Origin: a virus
Length of the DNA stretch: 64,000 nt
Reading direction: 5' to 3' (one strand)
IMG/VR virus record: IMGVR_UViG_3300035661_000038
Span: 1 to 64,000 of that record
A program made the translations under genes and the position numbers. This document shows positions 25,867 to 35,030 of the stretch, one piece after another. The notes under the pieces were generated by a model. The model saw only the letters and a list, made by a program, of their open reading frames with translations. It did not search any database and was not told the origin of the DNA. Positions within the stretch are counted from its first letter, which is position 1, and each line of letters begins with the position of its first letter.

Positions 25867-28134
25867 CTAGGGGAGCTGCTCGACGACGGAGACCGTCGTG
25901 CCGACCGTCGCCTGAATGACGATGAAGTCCATCGTCGAGAGCGTCCGCACGTTCACGATCACCCGGAACATCCCCGCGGCGATTGTCTCGGGTGTGTTCG
26001 GCGTCACGGCGTCGACCGTGTAGCCGGCGATGCGCTGCGCGGCGGGTTGCTTCGACGAGAGGAGTCCTTCGAGGAAGCTCGTGATCTGCCCGGCAAACGC
26101 CTTGCGTCGCGCCTGGGTGTTGACCTTCTTGCCATATCGCTTCGCGAAGATCGCGATCGAATCCTCGACGTAATCAGCCATCCGTCGGCGGTTGATGTTG
26201 ACGAGGCTCGGGTTGGCCGTCGGGTCGACGCTCGTGACGCCGCTCTGGAAGACGGGCACGCCCGCGTCGATGCGCAGCGCGCAAATGCCCGCCTTCTTGA
26301 ACGCCGTGTAGTCGTCGACGAGGAGCGGGCTGACCTTCGACTGCGCGCGCGCCTGCGTGTCGACGCCGTTCACCGCCACGAGATAGTCGGTCTGCTCGCC
26401 CGGGTTCTGCTCGGGCTGCTGCTGGCTCATGATCGACGCAAGGAACCCATCGGCCCCAACGTCCACCGAACCGTCGGCGGTGAAGCCGACGCCACCCGAG
26501 AGGCCGACGCGCGCGATGACCGGCACCGTCGTGTTCGCCCCCGGCCACACGTAGATGACCCGCTGGTCGCGGTACGCGCCGACGCCCGGAGCAACGGTGG
26601 ACGACTTGGCCGCGGCCTTGGGCGTGCCGAGGGGCGGGCGGATGATGGCGATGCGCCCGAGGCACCCGCCCGCGCTCGCCGCGATGGCGTTGGCGCGGAG
26701 CGCATTGCGCACGGCGTTCGACTGGCGCGCCGAGTAGACGATGTTCACGTCACTCGACGCCGAGCTCGGGTCGAGGGTTGCATTGAGCGCCGTCTGGTAC
26801 GCGGCGTCGATTTGCGTCTCGGTGAGCGCGGCGCTCGTGGCTTGCGCGTTGATGACGGAGAACGACCCCGCCGTGATTGGCGTCGTCGACGAGACGGTGT
26901 TGATGTACGCGGCCGCGGCCGCGATTCCGCTGCCGTCGTCGGTTGCGTGTCGCACGGGCACCGACCACGGCCCCGCCGTCGACGCTGCGACACCGCCGAT
27001 GGTGACGCCGCTCGCCGAGAACACGATGTCCTGCGTTGTGACGAACGTCCTCGTCGCGCGCGGCGTGCTGTTGTGGACGATGGTCCCCGCGGGAATGAGC
27101 CCCGAGGTCGGACGGCTCGCGGTCGCCGTTGCTCCGACGACGAAACCAAGCGCGGTGGCGGTCGTGTGCGTGCCGACGGTGATGGAGCTCGCGACGGTCG
27201 CCGACACGCGCAGCGTCCCATCCGGAAGCGTGTCGACGAGGGTGTTTGCGATCGCAGCCTCGATGACCGCCTTGACTTCGGCGGGGGTGACGGCGGCGAT
27301 GTTGGCAAGGTTCTTCGAGCCGGTGCCCGTGGTCGTCCCTGCGGTCAGGTTCAGTGCCGCGAGCACGCCCGCCGAGCCGGCGATGATGCGGACTTGGCCG
27401 CCGGTGCCGAGCTGTCGACCCGTGAGGCGAAGCTGGCCGCCATCCGTATCGGCGAAGTTGAACCCGGCGTAGAGGTTGATACGCGCGGCGACGAGGGCGA
27501 ACGTCGTGTCGCCCGCGAGGAACGTCACCGTGAAGTTCGGGTGGACGTTGATGTCGTCGAACCCGAGCGTCAGCGTCTCACCCCCGACGAACCCCGCCGG
27601 CGAGCCTGCGCCCGCGCCGGTGACGGTCGCGGCAGTCGCGTCGAACGTCGCGTCGACCTGACCGGCGCCGAGATCGAACGAGACGATCTGGCCTGGCGCG
27701 AGCACGTACCGGAACGCGCTCGCGCCGAGCAGGAAGGGCAGCGCGGTGAAAGCGACGCTGCCGACACTCGTATCGACGCGGCACACCTGGAGCGCGGAGA
27801 ACTTCTTCCCCGACAGCTGCACCGCGCCGTTGCCGTTCCACGTCTCGCCGACGATCACGTCGTCGGCGTAGCGGATGCGCGCGCACGGGTTGTTTGCCTG
27901 GGAGAGGGCGCCGCCGATGTACCCGAGCCCGCCGAACGTCGTCTGCACGTCCGTCGCGCTCACCACGTCGGTCGGCACGTTGTACGGCCCGTTCTCGAAC
28001 TCGCCGACGAGCAGCACCTTGCCGGCGCCGACTGCGGTGATCGACTCGGGCGGGGTCAGATCGAGGATGTTGACGGCCTCGACCTGGAGCAGCACATCAA
28101 GACCAGGATCGTCCGTGAACTTGCGGATGAACAT
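25867..28134 (-). CDS. Tail sheath protein
   Basis: 755 residues from ATG 28134 with GGAGG upstream. The start MFIRKFTDDPGLDVLLQVEA and the C-terminal region (TSFLEGLLSSKQPAAQRIAG, ending RVIVNVRTLSTMDFIVIQAT) match sheath proteins of contractile tails. The long Thr/Ala/Val-rich middle is a surface insertion relative to shorter sheaths of about 500 aa. It wraps the tube and contracts on infection. Confidence 0.88.
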   Translation of the reverse strand: MFIRKFTDDPGLDVLLQVEAVNILDLTPPESITAVGAGKVLLVGEFENGPYNVPTDVVSATDVQTTFGGLGYIGGALSQANNPCARIRYADDVIVGETWNGNGAVQLSGKKFSALQVCRVDTSVGSVAFTALPFLLGASAFRYVLAPGQIVSFDLGAGQVDATFDATAATVTGAGAGSPAGFVGGETLTLGFDDINVHPNFTVTFLAGDTTFALVAARINLYAGFNFADTDGGQLRLTGRQLGTGGQVRIIAGSAGVLAALNLTAGTTTGTGSKNLANIAAVTPAEVKAVIEAAIANTLVDTLPDGTLRVSATVASSITVGTHTTATALGFVVGATATASRPTSGLIPAGTIVHNSTPRATRTFVTTQDIVFSASGVTIGGVAASTAGPWSVPVRHATDDGSGIAAAAAYINTVSSTTPITAGSFSVINAQATSAALTETQIDAAYQTALNATLDPSSASSDVNIVYSARQSNAVRNALRANAIAASAGGCLGRIAIIRPPLGTPKAAAKSSTVAPGVGAYRDQRVIYVWPGANTTVPVIARVGLSGGVGFTADGSVDVGADGFLASIMSQQQPEQNPGEQTDYLVAVNGVDTQARAQSKVSPLLVDDYTAFKKAGICALRIDAGVPVFQSGVTSVDPTANPSLVNINRRRMADYVEDSIAIFAKRYGKKVNTQARRKAFAGQITSFLEGLLSSKQPAAQRIAGYTVDAVTPNTPETIAAGMFRVIVNVRTLSTMDFIVIQATVGTTVSVVEQLP

Positions 28135-28344
28135 CGCAACGCCTCCGACTGGTGAACTCGGTCCCGGCGCGCCTTCCGGTCTCGATGGAGCGAGACTCGC
28201 ACGCACCCGTCAACGGTGTCACGCGCCGACGTGCTCGCGGACGCGTTACTGCCCCGCCTGCGCGTCCACGAGCGTCGGGTGACATCCCGGAGCCCCAACC
28301 GGTCGCGCGCGTCCTAGCGCCCCTCGGGGCGCCCGCGTGCGCGG
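28135..28344. other. Gap upstream of the sheath gene
   Basis: About 210 bases between the palindrome at 28345 and the sheath start. A short GC-rich inverted repeat (GGCGCCCC-GA-GGGGCGC on the minus strand, around 28316-28332) is visible. No convincing small gene is seen. Because a palindrome precedes it and the highly expressed sheath follows, a late promoter is plausible, but no clear -10/-35 can be read. Confidence 0.35.
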
Positions 28345-28366
28345 GACCAAAAAGCGCCTTTTGGTC
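28345..28366. repeat. Dispersed 22-bp palindrome, copy 5
   Basis: Same core as copy 1. It overlaps the TGA stop of the gene at 28365. Confidence 0.9.
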
Positions 28367-29126
28367 AGGGCGTCCGAACGATCGTCGGTTCGGTGACGGC
28401 GCCGTCGTCGGCGAGCTCGGCGGCGGTCGCCGGATTGAACGCATCACCCGGCGCCTTCACGTCGACGAGCGCGCCCATGTTGGTCTCGACGTAGTTCACC
28501 AACGCGACCTCTGTCAGCACCATCATCACCTGGATCTCGGCGATGAAACGGCGCTTGGTGTTCGAGCCGTAGTCGCGTGAAAGCGATCGTTTCTGCACCT
28601 GAAACGCGACGAGCTGGTTGTAGTAGCTCGGCATCTTGAAGCGGATGCCGAACATGCACTCCGTCGGCGTCAGCGCCGCGACGATGCCTGCGACGAGCCC
28701 GCGCCTCATCGCGATCGTCGGCGCGACGACTTCAATCGTAAACGTCTCGCGGTACTCGCTCATCCACTGCACGACCGTCCCCGGCCAGTAGACGTCGCGC
28801 GATTCCTCTTCGATGAAGTTGCCGAGCCCCAGCGCATCGCTCGTGCCCTCCGCGGGTACGAACGTCACCGCGGGAAGCTGCGCATCGTCCGCGTCCTCGC
28901 TGGGTTCGATCTTGATGTTCGCCGACGGCACCTGGAACGGCACCGGTGGCCCGCCCACATCGCCCGCCCGGTAGAACGTCAGCTCCGAGAGGTACAGCTT
29001 GAGCACCTTCAACGCAGCGGTGCGTCCGTCGTGCGGCTGAGGCGGCGGATCGGGGCGCGGCGGAACGACCTCGCCGAAAGGCTCGCGCCAGATCAGAGAG
29101 CGGAGGCGCTGCGAGAACGTGGGCAT
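28365..29126 (-). CDS. Neck or tail completion protein, 253 aa
   Basis: The start MPTFSQRLRSLIWREPFGEV is followed by a Pro-rich linker. The core (VQWMSEYRETFTIEVVAPTI, VMMVLTEVALVNYVETNMGA) looks like a tail-terminator-type domain. It sits between the neck genes and the sheath, where the tail terminator is expected. Assignment is by position and general pattern only. Confidence 0.5.
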   Translation of the reverse strand: MPTFSQRLRSLIWREPFGEVVPPRPDPPPQPHDGRTAALKVLKLYLSELTFYRAGDVGGPPVPFQVPSANIKIEPSEDADDAQLPAVTFVPAEGTSDALGLGNFIEEESRDVYWPGTVVQWMSEYRETFTIEVVAPTIAMRRGLVAGIVAALTPTECMFGIRFKMPSYYNQLVAFQVQKRSLSRDYGSNTKRRFIAEIQVMMVLTEVALVNYVETNMGALVDVKAPGDAFNPATAAELADDGAVTEPTIVRTP

Positions 29127-29136
29127 GACGCCCAGC

Positions 29137-29667
29137 CTACCGCCCGAGCTCGCGCGAAACCTCTTCCTGCACGAACTGCTGCACCTTGCCGAGGGCGCGC
29201 TCCATCACGCGCAACCCGCGCCCGCCGCCAAAGATGCCCCGTTTCTTCATCGACTGCGCAATCGCCCACGCCGCGCTGCGCGCCGCCGCCGCGGGATCCT
29301 CGCCCGGCTCGACTTGGACGATGCCCTTGCGCTGCGCCCACGCCGCGATCTCGTCGATCATTCGGCGCCCGATCTTGATGTTCTCCGCACGCGCGCCCCA
29401 CTCGATGATGGGCGCATACGGCAGCGGGTTGTAGACGTCGGAGCTCAACGCCGTGTGCGTGACCGCCCACGCCATCCGGTAGAGCCCGCGGTCGACAGGC
29501 AGATGCGCCCCAGGCACTTCTGCCGGCGTGTTGGGGATGACCGTCGACTTGATGTGCGAGAGCAGCCGCGTCGCTGCGCTGTAGACGCCGCGCCGATACG
29601 CATTCTGGACCTGCGCACCGATCGCATTCCCAAGGTCCGGGAGCTGGCGAATGTCGAAGCTCTGCAC
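29137..29667 (-). CDS. HK97 gp10-like neck protein
   Basis: 176 residues. IPNTPAEVPGAHLPVDRGLY, then PLPYAPIIEWGARAENIKIG and the GLRVMERALGKVQQFVQEEV ending follow the HK97-gp10/minor tail pattern, in which TP..TG.L..S and YA...E.G are typical. Such proteins join head and tail. It lies 10 bases from the next gene in a compact operon. Confidence 0.7.
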   Translation of the reverse strand: MQSFDIRQLPDLGNAIGAQVQNAYRRGVYSAATRLLSHIKSTVIPNTPAEVPGAHLPVDRGLYRMAWAVTHTALSSDVYNPLPYAPIIEWGARAENIKIGRRMIDEIAAWAQRKGIVQVEPGEDPAAAARSAAWAIAQSMKKRGIFGGGRGLRVMERALGKVQQFVQEEVSRELGR

Positions 29668-29676
29668 GCCCCGAGA

Positions 29677-30267
29677 CTACTCGTTGTCCGCGTCGGGCAT
29701 TTCCTCAAGCTCGTCGTACTCAGGGGTCTTCGCCGGGATGTCCGTGCGCCCGCCAAACGTGCCGACGCGCTCCAGCGCCATCACCCACTGAACGTTCTCC
29801 GCGTCCATCGCTGGCGGCGAGAGGAGCCGAAATCGCATCGGCTCGGGCGTCGCCTCATGGCGGCCGTCCTCGAAGAGCTCGTAGTAGAAGTCCCACGGCT
29901 GCGGGATCGTGTCGACGCGCCGCCCATCGGGCAGGAGCTTCCCCGAGAGCGTGCCGAAGTCGAACGACGTCGACACTTCGCGCAGCCGAATCGATCCGAC
30001 CGGGTAGGCGCCCGCCGCGAATGGCCCGCGTGTGATCGCATCAAGCGACTCGCTGACCGGCGTTGGCAGAATCTCGACGCGCGCGATCTCCTGGTCGGTG
30101 CCCTCGCCGCGCTCCTCTCCCGTCGCCCGCGTCCACACGAGGAATACCCGGTACGGGCGCGCCCCGAGATTGGTCGCGATCTGGCGTACGCGGTCCGCCA
30201 CGCCACCCATCCGAGCGACGAGCGACCGCTTAGCCTCGCGCGGCGAAAGAGGGCGCGGTTTGGGCAT
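29677..30267 (-). CDS. Head-tail connector region protein, 196 aa
   Basis: MPKPRPLSPREAKRSLVARM starts at ATG 30267; the open frame is longer but the upstream part overlaps another gene. A beta-rich protein with YRVFLVWTRATGEERGEG and DFYYELFEDGRHEATPEPMR. Placed between head and neck genes, it is probably a connector or adaptor. Family not recognised. Confidence 0.55.
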   Translation of the reverse strand: MPKPRPLSPREAKRSLVARMGGVADRVRQIATNLGARPYRVFLVWTRATGEERGEGTDQEIARVEILPTPVSESLDAITRGPFAAGAYPVGSIRLREVSTSFDFGTLSGKLLPDGRRVDTIPQPWDFYYELFEDGRHEATPEPMRFRLLSPPAMDAENVQWVMALERVGTFGGRTDIPAKTPEYDELEEMPDADNE

Positions 30268-30274
30268 CGCCGCC

Positions 30275-30586
30275 TCAGCCGTCCATGCCCGCGTCCGGCG
30301 TCGCGACCGGCGCACAGCTCTCGCCGCGAACCTTTGCCAGCGCCACACGGTGCGCCGACAACACGACGTCGAGCCACGGCACCAGCGTCGCATCGATCCC
30401 GCAGATCGCCGCGACCTCGGGCGTCGGCTTGAGCAGGTTCGCGACGATGCACGCGCTCTGCGTGCCGTCGATGACCCACTTCGCGTCCTTCTTCGCCTCC
30501 GCGCACGTCGCGCCGAAGCCACTCATCGCCACCGCGCCGCCGAGAGCGAGCGCGCGCGCGCGCATCGCAATTCCGAGCTTCATCAT
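30275..30586 (-). CDS. Small exported protein with signal peptide
   Basis: 103 residues. A basic start and hydrophobic core (MRARALALGGAVAMSGFGA) are followed by a cysteine (GATC) and a mature helical part (LLKPTPEVAAICGIDATLVP). It reads as a Sec signal peptide, possibly a weak lipobox. An exported protein amid neck genes is unusual. GGAGG precedes ATG 30586 closely; ATG 30583 is the alternative. Confidence 0.6.
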   Translation of the reverse strand: MMKLGIAMRARALALGGAVAMSGFGATCAEAKKDAKWVIDGTQSACIVANLLKPTPEVAAICGIDATLVPWLDVVLSAHRVALAKVRGESCAPVATPDAGMDG

Positions 30587-30592
30587 GTCCTC

Positions 30593-31027
30593 CTAGTTGC
30601 TCACGGGCACGTTGATCGACCCACCGACGCCCGACGGCCCGTCGCCGGCGATCGATCCGCCAAAGCGGAAGTCGAAGGGGTTGGGCATCACGCCGAGCAG
30701 GTTGCCGAGCGCGCTGCGCCAGTACTTGTACCGCTGAACCAACTTCTCGAAGTGGTCGTCGCGGAGCTCGATGGATCCAACCTTCTTGGCTTCGAGGTCA
30801 GGCATCGACTCAGCGAGCGTCTCTTCGATCTCGTCGAGCCGCGCGAGGTAGTCGCGGAAGAGGCCCAGCGCCTCAGGCAGGATCTTGGGGAACGCCCCCT
30901 CGATCATGAACTGCGTCTGTGTCGCCGCCGGGATGCCCCCGTTGAAGGTCATCGCCGACGTGACGTTGAGGTAACCGAGGTGCTTGCGAGCTCGCACCTG
31001 GTCCTCGGGGCTCACATGCACGGGCAC
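30593..31027 (-). CDS. Virion-region hypothetical protein, 144 aa
   Basis: MPVHVSPEDQVRARKHLGYL, with helical blocks (LFRDYLARLDEIEETLAESM, HFEKLVQRYKYWRSALGNLL) and a Gly-rich tail. It is in the compact operon behind the capsid gene. Likely a connector or minor capsid component by position; family not recognised. Confidence 0.6.
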   Translation of the reverse strand: MPVHVSPEDQVRARKHLGYLNVTSAMTFNGGIPAATQTQFMIEGAFPKILPEALGLFRDYLARLDEIEETLAESMPDLEAKKVGSIELRDDHFEKLVQRYKYWRSALGNLLGVMPNPFDFRFGGSIAGDGPSGVGGSINVPVSN

Positions 31028-31059
31028 TGGTCCATCTCCTTCCGCTGACTACCGCCCAC

Positions 31060-31494
31060 TCACGCAGTCATCGTCATCGCGTCGTCCTTGGGCTCCTCAC
31101 TCGCGGGCGCTGCGGGCGGTGAAGGCGGATCGATGTCTTCGAGCACGATGCCCTGCGATCGCAGGTACTCGATGTCGTACTGCGTGCTCTCGACGATCTT
31201 CCCCGCGGGCATCGCCGACTTGAAGCCGTTGAAGACGACGTGACCGCCGTTCATCACCTGATAGCGGCGCGCCTTCGGGGCGTTGGGGCGCTCCTCACGC
31301 ATCGCGCTCGCGATGACGTGGCCCTGCTGGCTCGCGGCGCGAGGGGCCTGGGCGGGGATGATGCCCGCCGAGCCGCCGCGCATCGACGGCACCGCACTCA
31401 CGCCGATCGGGCGCTGGATGAATCCTTCGTTTTCTCCCCCCGCGGCGGGCGGGGGAGCCTTCTGCTGCGTGTTCTGAACCGGAGATCGGGCCAT
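31060..31494 (-). CDS. Hypothetical protein, 144 aa
   Basis: ATG 31494 lies ten bases after GGAGG. The first 70 residues are Pro/Ala/Gln-rich and low complexity. The second half (RRYQVMNGGHVVFNGFKSAM, STQYDIEYLRSQGIVLEDID) looks like a small folded domain. It lies after the capsid terminator hairpin. Function unknown, virion-associated by position. Confidence 0.6.
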   Translation of the reverse strand: MARSPVQNTQQKAPPPAAGGENEGFIQRPIGVSAVPSMRGGSAGIIPAQAPRAASQQGHVIASAMREERPNAPKARRYQVMNGGHVVFNGFKSAMPAGKIVESTQYDIEYLRSQGIVLEDIDPPSPPAAPASEEPKDDAMTMTA

Positions 31495-31521
31495 GTAGGT
31501 TGCACCTCCGCGGCCCACGAT

Positions 31522-31563
31522 AGCAAAGCGGCGTCGACACGCGAGGATCGACGCCGCTTTGCT
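31522..31563 (-). terminator. 16-bp perfect hairpin after the capsid gene
   Basis: AGCAAAGCGGCGTCGA (31522-31537) pairs perfectly with 31548-31563 around a ten-base loop, 23 bases past the major capsid stop. It is unrelated in sequence to the dispersed palindrome. It probably limits read-through or stabilises the abundant capsid message. Confidence 0.75.
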
Positions 31564-31585
31564 CACTCCGGATCGCGCGAGAGGA

Positions 31586-32989
31586 TTACTGCGCGAACTC
31601 CACGACCAACGCGCGCTTGTAGCGCTGTGGACCGCTCGGCGCCGTGATGTCCGTCGGCATCGCGAACGCCGTCGTGATCGACCACGCGGCCGACACGTAG
31701 TGGCCCAGGCGATCGAGCGGCGCGCGCAAGTAGAGGCGCACGTGCTCGGCGGAAACCGCGATGCCGTTCTGCACCACGTCGAACTCGCCGACCTTGCCGA
31801 TCAGCCCCGCCTCGCTGACGTACTGCGACTCGTCGAAGCCCTTCTCGTAGCCCATCCCCTGCCCGGTGATGATGATGCGGCCGATGTTGACGCCGTTGTT
31901 GTTCGTCGACTCGGCGCCGATCTCGCGCGAGTAGTACGCCTTCGTCCCGGTGGCGGTGCGCGCGCCGCAGTTGAGCGGGTTCGGCGCTTCGTTGTTCAGG
32001 TAGAACATCACGCCCGAGGTGTGGCCGATGAAGCCCGCGCTGTACGCCGCGCCCTCAGGGAGCGACTGGTTGAGGCGCTGATACACCGGGTCCGCGAACA
32101 TGCCGGCGTTGCCGATCGGCGAGATGTGCGCGTGATAGTAGCCGTCGTCGTGCGGGGAGACGTTGTTTGAGCGCAGCACGGCCACCGCGTTGATGATCGT
32201 CTGGAGCTGGAGCGTGTCGGATGCGCTGATCGAGTCGACCGAGAGGCCACCCGAGGAACGAATGACCGTCGGCGCGTCGACCGAAACGATCGGCGAGCGG
32301 ATCGGGGCACCACCGCCGCCGAGCGCCGCCTGGAGGTAGAGCGTCCCGGGACCGTACGCATCGGTCGGATCGTCGGCGTTGCAGCCGATGACGTTCGCCG
32401 CGATCGGGGTGACGCCATTGTAGACGGTGACCGCGAGCGGGTTGGCCGGCGAGACGGGCTGCGGCTTGGCCGAGACCGACGTGTTGAGAACGGTCGTGAA
32501 GCCGTTCAGCGACGCGACACGCAGCGTGGTGTCACCGGCGACGGCCGCGGAGATGAGGTTCGACTGACCCGAGAGGTAAGCCTTGAACATCGCGTTGCGC
32601 GCGACGCGGTTGACCGACTGGCCCGCCTGGAGGCCGAACGTCTTGACCTTGTTGAGGAACAGGTCCGCGTTCGACGTGACGCTCGTCGGCATGTGCACGT
32701 CGATCGCCGACGCGATGAGGTTCAGCTGCACGAGCCACTGCTCGTACGGCACCTCCTGCGGCAGCGGCTCGGCGCCGACCGCGAGCGGTTCGACGACGGG
32801 CGACATCAGCCCGGAGCGCGTCTCGTAGAGCTCCTGGCCGGTCTGCGCGTCCCACTTCTCCCAAGGGAACTCCGCGCGATACGCGAGGTTGGGGAAGAGG
32901 CCGTCGTAGAAGTACCGCGCGAGCAGGCCCTTCTGGTTCAGATCGAGAACGGTAGGCGGGATGCCGAGGACGATGCCGGGATTGGCCAT
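31586..32989 (-). CDS. Major capsid protein
   Basis: 467 residues. Position after scaffold, and sequence blocks such as FYDGLFPNLAYRAEFPWEKW, YYHAHISPIGNAGMFADPVY and GFIGHTSGVMFYLNNEAPNP, fit a major capsid protein of large myoviruses with an HK97-type fold. The start is preceded by GGAGG. Tandem hairpins lie before it and a strong hairpin after it, consistent with a separately controlled abundant transcript. Confidence 0.8.
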   Translation of the reverse strand: MANPGIVLGIPPTVLDLNQKGLLARYFYDGLFPNLAYRAEFPWEKWDAQTGQELYETRSGLMSPVVEPLAVGAEPLPQEVPYEQWLVQLNLIASAIDVHMPTSVTSNADLFLNKVKTFGLQAGQSVNRVARNAMFKAYLSGQSNLISAAVAGDTTLRVASLNGFTTVLNTSVSAKPQPVSPANPLAVTVYNGVTPIAANVIGCNADDPTDAYGPGTLYLQAALGGGGAPIRSPIVSVDAPTVIRSSGGLSVDSISASDTLQLQTIINAVAVLRSNNVSPHDDGYYHAHISPIGNAGMFADPVYQRLNQSLPEGAAYSAGFIGHTSGVMFYLNNEAPNPLNCGARTATGTKAYYSREIGAESTNNNGVNIGRIIITGQGMGYEKGFDESQYVSEAGLIGKVGEFDVVQNGIAVSAEHVRLYLRAPLDRLGHYVSAAWSITTAFAMPTDITAPSGPQRYKRALVVEFAQ

Positions 32990-33209
32990 GAGGGAAACCT
33001 CCGCGTCGAGTGCTCATCACGCTGCGCCGTCGAGGCGCGCGCTGGGTGGAGCAGCGATTCGGATCCCGGTTCCCCGCCTGTTGTCCCGCCGGCGTCTGCG
33101 TGAGGGATCTGCCCGTTGCACTCGCGAGAATCGGTCGCCGCGCAGCGCAACGTCAAGCCCGAGAACACAACGAGCCCCGAGGATCTCTCCCCGGGGCTCG
33201 CTCTCACGC
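32990..33209. other. Gap between scaffold and capsid genes
   Basis: 220 bases with a 9-bp hairpin CGAGCCCCG/CGGGGCTCG (33171-33200) directly beyond the palindrome at 33210-33231. An open frame from 33207 to 32938 has some protein-like character but overlaps the capsid start by about 50 bases and lacks a ribosome site, so it is not called. A promoter for the capsid gene could lie here. Confidence 0.45.
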
Positions 33210-33231
33210 GACCAAAAGGCGCTTTTTGGTC
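33210..33231. repeat. Dispersed 22-bp palindrome, copy 6, inverted
   Basis: Core GACCAAAA-GGCGCT-TTTTGGTC, the reverse complement of copy 1. It overlaps the TGA stop of the scaffold gene at 33230. Confidence 0.9.
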
Positions 33232-34078
33232 AGGGCAGGCCGAACGCCTTCATTTGCGCGCGCGTGTACGCCTGAGGGTGCTTCGGGTCGACGCGTGCCC
33301 AATCGATCGCACCCGTGTTGCTGCCCGGCTTGGGTGCGGGACGCTTGTCACCGCCGACGCCGTTGTTGAGGAGCGCCTTGGACGGCTTCTTCTCACCGCC
33401 GCTATCGCCACTCGCCGGCGGCGCGCTTTTGGCGAACTTCGGCTTGTCCTTCGCGAGCTGCTCGAACCATTCCGCCACGTCGGTGTCCTTGAGCTTCGCG
33501 ACCTCCCGCGGCGAGAGGTTCTTGCGCAGGTGGTTGGCGAACCGCTCCATCGCGTCCTCCAACAAGTCCTCGTCGATGAACTTCGAGGCGAGAGACGAGA
33601 CACGGCGCTCCTGCACCGAGATGATGTGCTTGTCCTCGGCCGCCGCCGCGCGCGCCTCCGCAGCCTCCGCGCGCGCCTTCTCGCGGGCGAGCTCCTCTTT
33701 CATCTTCTCCTCTTCGGAGAGCTTCGCTTTGCGCGCCTCTTCGGCGTCGGCTTCGAGCTTGGCGAGCTTGGCAAGCTTGCTCTTGATCTCTTCGGGATCC
33801 GTCGTGCCGAAGTGCTCCTTGAGCTGCGACTTCGAGTAGCGCGTGAGGCGCTTCTTCAACGCCGCACCCGAGATCTGGTACGGCTGCTTCTCGTCGAGCT
33901 CGTCTTCGCCGTCGACGAGCTCGCGCGGGCTCTTGGGCTCGGGGGCGGACTTTTCTTCGGGGGCGGTCTTCGCCTGCGCGGCGGACGGCTGTTGCGCCGA
34001 GGGCTTGGGGGCCTCGGGCGTAGCGGAGGTCTCGGGGGTCTTGGTCTCGTTGGTCTCGTTGGTCGCGCCGTTCGTCAT
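33230..34078 (-). CDS. Capsid scaffold protein
   Basis: 282 residues from ATG 34078 (GGAGG upstream). A Thr/Pro/Ala/Glu-rich start, a long charged coiled coil (LAKLAKLEADAEEARKAKLS, EELAREKARAEAAEARAAAA) and a basic C-terminus are the usual features of scaffolding proteins encoded just before the capsid gene. It should guide procapsid assembly and leave the mature head. Confidence 0.8.
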   Translation of the reverse strand: MTNGATNETNETKTPETSATPEAPKPSAQQPSAAQAKTAPEEKSAPEPKSPRELVDGEDELDEKQPYQISGAALKKRLTRYSKSQLKEHFGTTDPEEIKSKLAKLAKLEADAEEARKAKLSEEEKMKEELAREKARAEAAEARAAAAEDKHIISVQERRVSSLASKFIDEDLLEDAMERFANHLRKNLSPREVAKLKDTDVAEWFEQLAKDKPKFAKSAPPASGDSGGEKKPSKALLNNGVGGDKRPAPKPGSNTGAIDWARVDPKHPQAYTRAQMKAFGLP

Positions 34079-34106
34079 CAGGGAATCCTCCGCGGGCGCG
34101 CCAAAA

Positions 34107-34161
34107 TGACGTTGGGCGCGAACCCGTGCGAAGAATCTCGCAGAGCTCGCGCCCAACGTCA
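34107..34161 (-). terminator. 15-bp hairpin between structural genes
   Basis: TGACGTTGGGCGCGA (34107-34121) pairs perfectly with 34147-34161. It lies between the stop at 34176 and the scaffold start at 34078. It is a candidate terminator or attenuator ahead of the scaffold-capsid unit. Confidence 0.65.
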
Positions 34162-34175
34162 CGCGTGGTCGCGAA

Positions 34176-34892
34176 TCAGACCGCCGGCGAGGTGCCTTCG
34201 AGCAGCCCGTCCACGTCGATCGCGCTCGCGACTGCGAACTTCACGCGCGCGCTCGTCACGGCGTCGGCTGCCGCGAAGTGAACTTCCGTCTTGGCGAGGT
34301 TGAGTGCGGAGAACGTCGACGCCGGCAGCGTGTCGGCCGGCGCCTGGATCATCAACTTCGCCGTGAGCGCACCCGAGAGCGACTCCGACTCCATCAGGAA
34401 AAGCACGCCGCGCGCAGTGTACTGCGCCGGGATCGTCGCAACGCCCGCTGCCCCGGAAACCGGCAGCGTCAGCTCCACGACGTCGTACTTCTCGGGCTCG
34501 TAGCAGATGTCGAGCGCGGTCCACGCGTCGGCCGCGGCGAAAAGGAGATCGCCGTTCGGCGCGACGGAGCAGTGACCCGCGGCGGGCGCCGTGTTCACGG
34601 CGTTGTAGAGGCCGTGGTCGATCGTGAGCGCGCCCTTGGCACCGGCACCGGCGCGCGCGTACACGCTCTTGATCGTGTGGCACTTCGCCGACTCGGCGAG
34701 GGTGAGCGAGTTGACCGCCATCTGGAGCACGTACGGGTTGGTCGTCGCGTCGACCGACTTGTTGCGCAGGAACGTGCGCAGCGAGCGGATGACGGCGCCG
34801 AACGCGATGAGCTGGAGGCCCGTGGAGATCCACCCGAGCAGCGCCGAGTTGAGGCGCCCGAGCACGGTGTTGCTGTAGTCCTTGACCGACAT
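34176..34892 (-). CDS. Virion protein, 238 aa
   Basis: Starts MSVKDYSNTVLGRLNSALLG. A helical N-terminal domain is followed by a beta-rich C-terminal part (DVVELTLPVSGAAGVATIPA). It is located among head genes between MuF-like and scaffold. A decoration or minor capsid role is possible; the family is not recognised. Hairpins flank the gene on both sides. Confidence 0.6.
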   Translation of the reverse strand: MSVKDYSNTVLGRLNSALLGWISTGLQLIAFGAVIRSLRTFLRNKSVDATTNPYVLQMAVNSLTLAESAKCHTIKSVYARAGAGAKGALTIDHGLYNAVNTAPAAGHCSVAPNGDLLFAAADAWTALDICYEPEKYDVVELTLPVSGAAGVATIPAQYTARGVLFLMESESLSGALTAKLMIQAPADTLPASTFSALNLAKTEVHFAAADAVTSARVKFAVASAIDVDGLLEGTSPAV

Positions 34893-34978
34893 CGCTGTAG
34901 TCCTTTCGACGGTGGTTGAGGCGCGACGTCTTCGCCGCCGTGCGGGAGACTACACGCGTCAGCGGTGCAAATGCGAAA

Positions 34979-35005
34979 GGGGCCGGGCCGACTCGGCCCG
35001 ACCCC
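34979..35005 (-). terminator. GC-rich hairpin after the gene at 35031
   Basis: GGGGCCGGGCCG pairs with CGGCCCGACCCC with one mismatch and a three-base loop. It follows the stop at 35031 by about 25 bases. Confidence 0.6.
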
Positions 35006-35030
35006 CTCGGATGTCGCGGGCGCGCCGCCC

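Noticed and set aside
25831-28155. A 774-codon plus-strand open frame opposite the tail sheath
   Set aside because: It is Arg-rich, mirrors the codon structure of the sheath gene and has no domain pattern; a shadow frame of high-GC coding sequence.
32938-33207. A 90-codon gene between scaffold and capsid
   Set aside because: It overlaps the capsid start by about 50 bases, has no ribosome site and spans a hairpin.
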